A DNA stretch of 5,335 nucleotides. It comes from Gammaproteobacteria bacterium (GTDB lineage Bacteria; Pseudomonadota; Gammaproteobacteria; Pseudomonadales; Pseudohongiellaceae). The notes under the pieces were generated by a model, which had not been told where the DNA came from, did not search any database, and was given only the letters and a program-made list of their open reading frames with translations. A program made the translations under genes and the position numbers. The DNA lies in assembly GCA_002719575.1 (NCBI GenBank), contig PBHS01000021.1:24818-30152 (forward strand), read 5' to 3'. Positions 1 to 5,335 of the stretch are shown here, piece after piece (the stretch's first letter is position 1; each line of letters begins with the position of its first letter).

Positions 1-680
1 CCATCCAGCAAAATCCGATGCGCGCGAGCCCGAGTGACAACTGTCAGATTTGGCCTGCTACGAATGGGATCAAGATACGCTCGCGCGGTGGATTCACGGA
101 CACCTCGATTGACGGTCATGTGCATCGGCCCGAAGCCTTCCTGAAACTCACCGTTATAGTCTTGGGTCTCTGGGTATCCTGCCTGAACTCCAGCATCAAT
201 AAAGGCTCGGTAGAGCGGACTCAGCCGCATGTCGTTACCCCCGCAAACGCCAAGAGGGCCACTTTCACCGCGATAGGTATCGCCGCCTTTAATCCAGCTT
301 TCGGCACGCTGAAAATAGGGTAGACAGGATCTGTAGCCCCACCCTGTTGCACCTGACTCTTCCCATTCTTCATAGTCTTGTGCGTTGCCGCGCACGTATA
401 CCATACCGTTGATAGATGATGTGCCGCCCAGTCCCTTGCCTCTGGGGCAGGAAATCCGTCGATTATCAAGGCCAGGTTCGGGGTCAGAAAAATAGCCCCA
501 GTTGAACCGGCGCATCGCCATCGGGTAGGAGAGTGCACTTGGCATGCGCACCAAAAAGTGTTTGTCACTGCCTCCAGCCTCGATCAGGAGGACTTTAATA
601 GCAGGATCTGCAGACAGGCGGTTAGCGAGGACGCAGCCAGCCGATCCGGCGCCAACAACAATATAGTCAAATCTATTCAT
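1..680 (-). CDS. betA: Choline dehydrogenase-like GMC oxidoreductase (3' end outside window)
   Basis: FAD-dependent GMC-family enzyme, most like BetA, which oxidises choline to betaine aldehyde (and on to glycine betaine) at the membrane. Reading down from 680, 226 codons are open to the left edge. The N-terminus [15 protein letters not shown] carries the dinucleotide-binding loop GAGSAG (residues 10-15), followed by the acidic FAD-ribose residue in LLIEAGG (E34). The GMC signature 1 runs over residues 81-104 ([11 protein letters not shown], then Y95, G98 and E104). [14 protein letters not shown] and EGFGPM also resemble E. coli BetA as I remember it. The catalytic His lies in the missing C-terminal part. 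The start at 680 is preferred because it matches the BetA N-terminus and has a weak GGGA 5 nt upstream; an in-frame ATG at 695 has no ribosome-binding site. The gene lies 50 bp downstream of the carrier gene and is probably co-transcribed with it. Other GMC alcohol oxidases, such as DddA-type enzymes of DMSP catabolism, cannot be excluded. No betB or betI is visible. Confidence 0.88.
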   Translation of the reverse strand, partial: MNRFDYIVVGAGSAGCVLANRLSADPAIKVLLIEAGGSDKHFLVRMPSALSYPMAMRRFNWGYFSDPEPGLDNRRISCPRGKGLGGTSSINGMVYVRGNAQDYEEWEESGATGWGYRSCLPYFQRAESWIKGGDTYRGESGPLGVCGGNDMRLSPLYRAFIDAGVQAGYPETQDYNGEFQEGFGPMHMTVNRGVRESTARAYLDPIRSRPNLTVVTRARAHRILLD

Positions 681-730
681 CGCTGTCCCAAGCATAGCAG
701 CCGCGCGTTGGTGAGTGGGAGTCCTACTTT

Positions 731-1888
731 TTAAGTTGTTTTAGCTTTACTTTGATAAGAATCATGTGTCACGAGTTCTCTGTGGTATCGAATTATTAGG
801 CCAGTTATCAGCAGGTATAGTCCTATTACAACCAGGCCAATCCATTCGATCTGAAGCGGGGTCAATCGATACGCCATGATCAGAGTGAATAGTAAAATCC
901 AGTGAAACGCCACATACTTGTGCAAGCCCATCTCATCCACAGTCCAATTTAGGTTAACGGAGTAGAGACGTGTCAGTGAGTCTAGGGAGTTCACGACGAA
1001 AACAACCCCCACGAGCAGCATAAAGCCGTTCAGTGGGCCGGTGATTTTGATGCCTTTCTCATAAATGCCGAAAAGCACAGAGAACCACAAAGCGATTGGG
1101 ATAGAGGGAATACATAGCAGCGCAAGTAAAAGCTGCCAGGTTCGCATCCCGCCAACAAATCGTGCCACAAACTGTCCGATCATAATGCTCCAGGCAAACC
1201 ACCAGAATAGGTAGAAAGCGTGGTAATCAGAGAATGGCAGGACGAACCGATGGATATTGCTAAAATATTGGCTAAGTTCCACGAGATTGTCAGTTAGCCC
1301 GCGGAAACCGATCCCTCCAAACTGCCAAACCAATATGATGAGGGCAAAGAATAGCCACGTTGAGGAAAGACTCAAGACTTTCACAAAGCGAATATCGGTG
1401 CTGGAAACCACCGCTGCCATCAGGACCAAGCCGACAATGACGTATTGTTGGAACGTCGTCACGTCGCTGAGGTAATCCGGTAAATAGGTTAGGAACAGGT
1501 AGCCAGTAAATGCGCAGGTCGTGATGACTATGGCGTTATTGATCCACTTAACCAAAGGTATTTCAAACAGCTTCAAACGTGGTTCAACAAGGCAAAAATA
1601 AAAAGTTGTAACGAAATAAAACAGCCAGATTAAAAAACCCCAGAAGCCAAATTCGATGGCGAGGGGATTAGTGAAGCCATAAACCGCCTCTGTTGCGTAA
1701 ACCGGAAATTCTCCTAGCGGGAAGATGATCAGCCCAACATCTAAGCCAGACGTGAAGAGAATAGCGAAAAAGGCAAAAAAACGCGTGGGCATTTCGCCAC
1801 TCAGAACTAGACTGCCACAGCGTATTACTAGCAAGAGGGACCCAACCAGAAGCAAGATCACCGCGCTTGAGAGAATAAGTTCAATCAT
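731..1888 (-). CDS. Short BCCT-family (betaine/choline/carnitine-type) transporter
   Basis: Inner-membrane carrier, 385 aa, with about 11 hydrophobic segments (near residues 2-22, 37-59, 80-101, 115-136, 146-164, 171-192, 224-246, 250-276, 285-302, 325-344, 349-367). The BCCT family is recognised from [19 protein letters not shown] (225-243), which aligns without gaps to TM8 of BetP, and from the W83-x4-W88-x2-Y91 spacing of BetP TM4. By my alignment from memory, W83, W88, Y91, W229, W230 and W233 reproduce the BetP aromatic box (W189, W194, Y197, W373, W374, W377) that holds a quaternary ammonium group. The BetP glycine stretch GMGIG reads GLDVG (48-52), and FVVNSLDS (297-304) matches the TM10 motif with N300 in place of the Na2-site Thr. 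Family members usually exceed 500 aa; this one lacks the first N-terminal helix and the long cytoplasmic tails. It is not cut by an edge: an in-frame TAA (1927-1925) lies 12 codons upstream with no other start between. No clear ribosome-binding site is seen. The neighbouring dehydrogenase suggests choline or a similar substrate. Confidence 0.82.
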   Translation of the reverse strand: MIELILSSAVILLLVGSLLLVIRCGSLVLSGEMPTRFFAFFAILFTSGLDVGLIIFPLGEFPVYATEAVYGFTNPLAIEFGFWGFLIWLFYFVTTFYFCLVEPRLKLFEIPLVKWINNAIVITTCAFTGYLFLTYLPDYLSDVTTFQQYVIVGLVLMAAVVSSTDIRFVKVLSLSSTWLFFALIILVWQFGGIGFRGLTDNLVELSQYFSNIHRFVLPFSDYHAFYLFWWFAWSIMIGQFVARFVGGMRTWQLLLALLCIPSIPIALWFSVLFGIYEKGIKITGPLNGFMLLVGVVFVVNSLDSLTRLYSVNLNWTVDEMGLHKYVAFHWILLFTLIMAYRLTPLQIEWIGLVVIGLYLLITGLIIRYHRELVTHDSYQSKAKTT

Positions 1889-1952
1889 CGCAGGTCGCTT
1901 GCGGCTGAGCGGTTTTTCGGCATGTTAATGCGGGTCTCAGTGATCTGTTCGC

Positions 1953-1971
1953 CTGAACTAAGCAGGTTCAG
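1953..1971. repeat. Inverted repeat CTGAAC-N7-GTTCAG, possible operator
   Basis: Two perfect 6-bp arms, CTGAAC (1953-1958) and GTTCAG (1966-1971), flank a 7-nt centre. The site lies 65-83 bp upstream of the carrier start codon, downstream of the minus-strand TTGACA at 2006-2001. No T-run follows on either strand, so it is not an intrinsic terminator. Its position and symmetry fit a binding site for a dimeric repressor acting on the carrier-dehydrogenase unit, but no regulator gene is present in the window and I do not recognise the motif. Confidence 0.35.
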
Positions 1972-2070
1972 TTAAAAAGAAAGTGCTTTGTAACGACTAT
2001 TGTCAAGATAACGCTTTATTGCTTTGCTTCCCATGAACAATTGCATAGGATAAGGCATCATTCAATATTT

Positions 2071-2075
2071 AGGAG
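2071..2075 (+). promoter_or_regulatory. Ribosome-binding site of the SRPBCC gene
   Basis: AGGAG lies 6 nt before the ATG at 2082. It is the only strong Shine-Dalgarno sequence in front of a gene in this window and fixes that start codon. Confidence 0.8.
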
Positions 2076-2081
2076 CCCCAA

Positions 2082-2570
2082 ATGCGCCCAGTCACAATTT
2101 TAGCGTCTTCTGTTTTTTTCTTTTCAGCGTCTGCATTCGCACAAGAATACGTTACTATCGATATGGAAATCGATATCGATAAGCCCGCCGCGGAAGTCTG
2201 GGAGAAGGTCGGCGATTACTGCGGGATTAGTGAGTGGCTTGGACTTGACTGCGAAGTTAGTTCTGGCGACGGTGGTATGGGGTCCGTGCGATCGCTGTTG
2301 GGCGGGCGCATTCTCGAAATCATGATTGCACAAACTGAGCTTTCATATGGCTACACCCAACCGGCGGTGGAAGGTGAGTTTTACAATTTATACCATGGCT
2401 TCATGGAGGCCCGGCCGCTGACCGATTCCACATCAAAGATGCTGTACACTTTGACTCTTGATGTCTCTAATCTGCCTGATCAGGCTGCAAAAGACGCTGA
2501 CATTGAGAGGCGGCGAGGCATGTTCACCAACGCACTGCGTGCAATGAAGGAATTGGCCGAGGCAGACTAG
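2082..2570 (+). CDS. Exported SRPBCC (START/Bet v1-like) family protein
   Basis: A 162-aa protein of unknown function. Residues 1-20 form a Sec signal peptide: R2, a hydrophobic core around ILASSVFFF, and a cleavage site after ASAFA, leaving QEY at the mature N-terminus. The mature part has the SRPBCC/polyketide-cyclase pattern: a first strand (YVTIDMEIDID), then KPAAEVWEKVGDYCGISEWL (34-53), which is the usual 'PAexVWxxvgdfxxixxW' helix region, then GSVRSL and a C-terminal helix near 138-160 (MFTNALRAMKEL) that would cover the ligand cavity. Members of this fold bind hydrophobic small molecules or act as cyclases or chaperones; nothing here shows a catalytic site. The mature protein has exactly two cysteines (C47, C57), which could form a disulfide in the periplasm. 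It has its own promoter region and stands alone, divergent from the carrier gene and convergent with the NhaC-type gene, so context gives no firm role. Confidence 0.8.
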   Translation: MRPVTILASSVFFFSASAFAQEYVTIDMEIDIDKPAAEVWEKVGDYCGISEWLGLDCEVSSGDGGMGSVRSLLGGRILEIMIAQTELSYGYTQPAVEGEFYNLYHGFMEARPLTDSTSKMLYTLTLDVSNLPDQAAKDADIERRRGMFTNALRAMKELAEAD

Positions 2571-2823
2571 CGTTAAAGGGTCAGATGACTCAGTGCTGAG
2601 CTTTTATACACGATGCATACGACGCCATACTAATATGGTCATAAAAACAGGAACGCTCTTTGCTTACGCAGAATCGATCTCTATCAAGTTGCATTAGGGC
2701 GGAACATATTAAAGCGCGGCTGCTGTCCATGGATTAACCAATGCCTTAAATTAATGGCTAGGTGGGACTGCCCGCGCACGAAGCGCTTCGCTCTGTAGGT
2801 GTTTATACTCGCATAAGATAGGA
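2571..2823. other. Convergent intergenic spacer, no gene seen
   Basis: This 253-bp stretch lies between the stop of the SRPBCC gene and the stop of the NhaC-type gene. I find no convincing coding region, tRNA or repeat family. It holds small palindromes: CTCAG-TG-CTGAG (2589-2600), CCATA-CTAA-TATGG (2625-2638) and a perfect 12-bp palindrome CGAAGCGCTTCG (2779-2790). Only the first is followed by T residues. Confidence 0.6.
2589..2605 (+). terminator. Weak candidate terminator after the SRPBCC gene
   Basis: CTCAG and CTGAG arms with a 2-nt centre can form only about a 4-bp stem once a loop is allowed. CTTTTAT follows. The position, 19 bp past the stop codon, is right, but the stem is short, so this is a tentative call. 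Confidence 0.25.
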
Positions 2824-4227
2824 TCAATGAAGCGGTTTGAGCCCAAATCCTGTGCGTGGATAGGACGCAGCTAGCAGTAAGGAAAACATCCAGCCCGTCA
2901 TACAGAATATCGCCCAAGGCAGATACTCCAGTGTAGGCACACCGAGCGTGGTTGCCATGAATAAGGCCGAAACCGTCCACGGCATCAAAGGTTCTGTAAT
3001 GGTTGCTGAATCTTCTAGTGACCTAGCCAGATTCTCAGGCGCAAGACCCTGATCCTTGTAAGCTGACTGAAATAATCCGCCCACTATCAATGCGGTAACT
3101 CCGCCGTGGCTGGTCAGAGCAATCATGGTTGCGCCCGAGGCCAAAGTCGCCGCTATCAGGCTCAGCACTGAGTTAGCCTTTGACAGGATGGCGTTCAGTA
3201 ACTTGTTCAGGCCTCCGGAGACGTCCATGCCCGCCGCGAGCAAAAAAGCGGCGATGATCAGGATCAGAGTAGTCGACATGGAGTTGATGCCACCACGACT
3301 CAGTAAGCTGGTCAGGCCTTCGCTGGGTGTCTGAGTCATGCCAGTCATGCTCACATCAAAGCCGTTAATGGCGCTGATAACGGCATTTTGTGCACTGAAT
3401 CCATGCACGGCCATGCCGATGATCATGGCTACTGTGGACGAGAACGCCATGACCAGCGCCGCCGGCTTGCGACTGAACGTCCCTAGGATCAAAATTAAAG
3501 CTGGTACAAAGACTACTGGATTGATTCGATAGGCGTTTTTAATTTCAGCAAGGATCGGATGAGTCGTGTTGACATTATATCCTTCGTCGGCAACCAAGCC
3601 GGCAACGAAATAAACAAGCAGCGCAATAACAAAAGAAGGCCCGGCGGTGTAGGCCATATTGCGGATGTGATCATAAAGATCGGCATTGGATGCAATGGCA
3701 CAGATGTTCGTCTGATCTGAAAGTGGGGAAAGCTTGTCGCCAAAATAGGCGCCGGATACAACCGCTCCGGCAGTGGAAGCCAATGGGGCGTTGATGGTGG
3801 TGGCGACACCCATCAAAGCGACACCGATCGTCCCGGCCGCTGCCCAGGACGAGCCGGTCATTGACATCACGGCGGTGGTCAGGAAAGCCGTGGCGATCAT
3901 GAACTGGGGGTTTACTTTCTGCACACCGTAGTAGACTAGCGCCGGAATTGTTCCGCTGAACATCCAGGTACCAATTAACATCCCGATCGACAATAAAATC
4001 AGAATTACTGGTAATACGCTGGCAAACCTGTCGCCCGTTGAGCGCTGTATTGCTTCCCAGGCATGGCCATGTCGCATTGCCGTGATACCGGCGACAGAGG
4101 CGGCAATAAACAATATGAACACTAAGAGCTCTGTAGTGATCTGTGAAACTATTCCCCCGAAAACCAGCAATGCTAACAACGTGAACAACGGCAGAGCGGC
4201 CTCGATTAGTGAAATGGGTTTATTCAT
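2824..4227 (-). CDS. NhaC-family Na+/H+ antiporter-type carrier
   Basis: Inner-membrane secondary carrier of 467 aa, the usual length for the family, with about 11-12 hydrophobic segments. NhaC-superfamily marks are TGSSWAAAGTIGVALMGVA (124-142), SGAYFGDKLSPLSDQTN (158-174, with the conserved GDK and SPLSD-TN), STTLILIIAAFLLAAGMDVSG (318-338) and the second-repeat motif LEDSATITEPLMPW (404-417). The family exchanges Na+ for H+, but several members instead carry organic substrates (malate/lactate in MleN, and a predicted methionine carrier, MetT). The start codon at 4227 lies inside the end of the PLP-enzyme gene (8-bp overlap), so translation is probably coupled; no strong ribosome-binding site is seen. 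Coupling to an enzyme of sulfur amino acid metabolism makes an amino acid substrate at least as likely as simple sodium export. The family call is firm; the substrate is inferred. Confidence 0.88.
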   Translation of the reverse strand: MNKPISLIEAALPLFTLLALLVFGGIVSQITTELLVFILFIAASVAGITAMRHGHAWEAIQRSTGDRFASVLPVILILLSIGMLIGTWMFSGTIPALVYYGVQKVNPQFMIATAFLTTAVMSMTGSSWAAAGTIGVALMGVATTINAPLASTAGAVVSGAYFGDKLSPLSDQTNICAIASNADLYDHIRNMAYTAGPSFVIALLVYFVAGLVADEGYNVNTTHPILAEIKNAYRINPVVFVPALILILGTFSRKPAALVMAFSSTVAMIIGMAVHGFSAQNAVISAINGFDVSMTGMTQTPSEGLTSLLSRGGINSMSTTLILIIAAFLLAAGMDVSGGLNKLLNAILSKANSVLSLIAATLASGATMIALTSHGGVTALIVGGLFQSAYKDQGLAPENLARSLEDSATITEPLMPWTVSALFMATTLGVPTLEYLPWAIFCMTGWMFSLLLAASYPRTGFGLKPLH

Positions 4228-5335
4228 GCAGGTTCGAGATAAAAAATGCTTGTTCCAGATCTTTCCATAAATCGGAAATGTCTTCTAATCCTACGTAAAG
4301 GCGAATTAGCCGAGGCGATAAACCAAAATCAACAGCAGCGTTAGGAGAGCCCGCCTGATTGATCGAGATCTCAGCGGGCATAACGAGACTTTCGTGACCG
4401 CCCCAGCTGACACCCAGCTTGAAAAACTTCAACGCGTTGCAAAACGCAGGGATGTCGATGCCGTCTTTGACTTCGAAGCTGAAAAGTCCGCCGTATCCGG
4501 TGAGCTGTGATTGCGGGTTTGGCTTAACGCCCGGGTGGTGAACGCATTTTACCGAGTGGTGCGCCTCAAGCATTTCCGCAAGAGCCAGCCCGCTTCGATG
4601 TACACGCTCCATCCGCAGGTGTAAGGTTCTTAAGCCCCTCAACAGCAGCGCGGCTTCATGGGCGGAAAGTTTGGCTCCGAGATATGCAGTCGTTTCGGCG
4701 CTCAGATGATTAATGAGGTCAGCGCGTCCGATCAGAGCGCCAGCCACGACATCACTATGACCCGAGATATATTTCGTGGCTGAGTGCACTACTAGGTCGA
4801 TACCCGAAGCCAGCGGCTGTTGATAAATCGGCGAGGCCCAGCTGTTATCCACAAGGCTTATGACTTTATGGATTTGCGCCAGTCGGGCGAGTGCCCGCAG
4901 GTCCTGCTCCTGAAACAGCCATGAAGTGGGCGATTCAAGATAAAGCAGTCGGGCGCCGGGCAAGGCTGCGGCTACTGCAGCATTATCTGAGCCGTCTACG
5001 AATTCGGTGGTCACTCCGAAACGAGCGCATACCAACTTTAACAGTCGGTAGGTATCTGGATAGCAATTTTTAACGCAAACAATGTGGTCTCCTGTGCTGG
5101 CCAGTCCCAGAACGGCATTGCTGATCGCGGCGATGCCGCTGGCGAAGGCTAGGGCTTTTTCGCCTCCTTCTAGTGAACAAAGCTTCCGCAACAGAGCCGT
5201 GACTGTCGGATTGTCGATACGGGAATAAAGCGCATGATCGCTTTGGCCTCTGAACCGTGCTTTCATCTCTTCATAGGATTTGAAGGCGAAAAGCGACGTC
5301 TGATAGATGGGCGGCGAAACAGCGTCCGCAGCGTG
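4220..5335 (-). CDS. Cys/Met-metabolism PLP enzyme, cystathionine beta-lyase-like (5' end outside window)
   Basis: Cytoplasmic fold-type I PLP enzyme of the trans-sulfuration family. The frame stays open to the right edge (371 codons visible), and codons upstream of the first internal ATG (5266) encode VSPPIYQTSLFAFKSYEEM, the normal family N-terminus, so that ATG is not the start. In visible-residue numbers: YSR at 37-39 (phosphate contacts from the partner subunit), ASGIAA 65-70, stacking Tyr Y92 in NCYPDTY, ESPTS 134-138, Asp D163 in LVDNSWASP (pairs with the pyridine nitrogen), Schiff-base Lys K188 in HSATKYISGHSD, SWGGHES 310-316, and the carboxylate-binding Arg R345 in RLIRLYVGLED. The Lys-Asp spacing (25) equals that of E. 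coli MetC as I recall it, and SWGG resembles MetC. MetC splits cystathionine to homocysteine, pyruvate and ammonia; related lyases act on cysteine or methionine. The Cys found two residues after this Tyr in methionine gamma-lyases is Asp here, which argues against that activity. It is the first visible gene of a unit with the NhaC-type carrier. Confidence 0.87.
   Translation of the reverse strand, partial: HAADAVSPPIYQTSLFAFKSYEEMKARFRGQSDHALYSRIDNPTVTALLRKLCSLEGGEKALAFASGIAAISNAVLGLASTGDHIVCVKNCYPDTYRLLKLVCARFGVTTEFVDGSDNAAVAAALPGARLLYLESPTSWLFQEQDLRALARLAQIHKVISLVDNSWASPIYQQPLASGIDLVVHSATKYISGHSDVVAGALIGRADLINHLSAETTAYLGAKLSAHEAALLLRGLRTLHLRMERVHRSGLALAEMLEAHHSVKCVHHPGVKPNPQSQLTGYGGLFSFEVKDGIDIPAFCNALKFFKLGVSWGGHESLVMPAEISINQAGSPNAAVDFGLSPRLIRLYVGLEDISDLWKDLEQAFFISNLHE

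Larger units (their letters stand above)
1889..2081. promoter_or_regulatory. Divergent intergenic region between BCCT gene and SRPBCC gene
   Basis: This 193-bp non-coding spacer separates two divergently transcribed genes, so it must hold both promoters. For the plus-strand gene, a weak sigma-70-like pair is TTGCTT (2024-2029) and TAGGAT (2046-2051), 16 bp apart, giving a leader of about 25 nt. For the minus-strand carrier gene, a perfect TTGACA reads down from 2006 to 2001, but I find no convincing -10 element at the right distance. An operator-like inverted repeat lies between this TTGACA and the carrier start. The promoter assignments are pattern matches only. Confidence 0.35.

Noticed and set aside
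221..568. Minus-strand open frame of 115 codons
   Set aside because: It is an out-of-frame shadow of the GMC dehydrogenase gene on the same strand, whose frame carries the family motifs.
678..695. In-frame ATG at 695 as the start of the dehydrogenase
   Set aside because: No Shine-Dalgarno sequence precedes it and it would add five residues before the usual BetA N-terminus; the ATG at 680 fits better.
2158..2180. Repeated ATCGAT units
   Set aside because: They encode the IDMEIDID strand of the SRPBCC protein; short codon repetition explains them.
2625..2638. Hairpin CCATA-CTAA-TATGG as a terminator
   Set aside because: The only T-run on the minus strand comes before the hairpin, not after it, and the stem is A+T-rich and only 5 bp.
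2779..2790. Perfect palindrome CGAAGCGCTTCG as a terminator
   Set aside because: No loop in the perfect form and no T-run on either side; it lies just past the NhaC-type stop but lacks terminator features.
2684..2980. Open frame of 98 codons on the minus strand
   Set aside because: It overlaps the C-terminus of the NhaC-type gene in another frame and shows no recognisable domain or ribosome-binding site.
5264..5266. ATG at 5266 as the start of the PLP enzyme
   Set aside because: The 23 upstream codons to the window edge are open and encode the conserved family N-terminus (SPPIYQTS), so the gene begins outside the window.

Overview
The window holds five protein-coding genes, two of them cut by the window edges, in three transcription units. 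No RNA gene, mobile element, CRISPR array or replication origin is visible. Base composition is mixed (about half G+C by eye), coding density is high, and the gene families (BetA-type GMC dehydrogenase, BCCT carrier, NhaC-type carrier, MetC-type PLP enzyme, exported SRPBCC protein) fit a proteobacterium. A marine or halophilic gammaproteobacterium is my best guess, but it rests on gene content only.

Left part, minus strand (about 1-1888): a BCCT-family quaternary-amine carrier gene (731-1888) is followed 50 bp downstream by a choline dehydrogenase-like GMC flavoprotein gene (680 down to the left edge, so only its N-terminal 226 codons are seen). This is a take-up-and-oxidise pair: the carrier imports a trimethylammonium or dimethylsulfonium compound and the flavoenzyme oxidises an alcohol. 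Choline is the simplest reading. The carrier is unusually short (385 aa) but keeps the substrate-binding aromatic box of the family.

Middle, plus strand (2082-2570): a small secreted SRPBCC (START/Bet v1-like) protein of unknown function, transcribed divergently from the carrier. The shared 193-bp spacer carries an operator-like inverted repeat. A 253-bp convergent spacer (2571-2823) follows, with only weak hairpins.

Right part, minus strand (2824-5335): a PLP enzyme of the Cys/Met-metabolism family (MetC/cystathionine beta-lyase-like; its N-terminus lies beyond the right edge) overlaps by 8 bp the start of an NhaC-family carrier gene. The tight coupling suggests that the 'Na+/H+ antiporter' moves a substrate or product of the PLP enzyme, most likely a sulfur amino acid.

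No clearly novel multi-gene system is visible. The most unusual items are the minimal BCCT carrier with altered ion-site positions and the coupled PLP lyase-NhaC pair.
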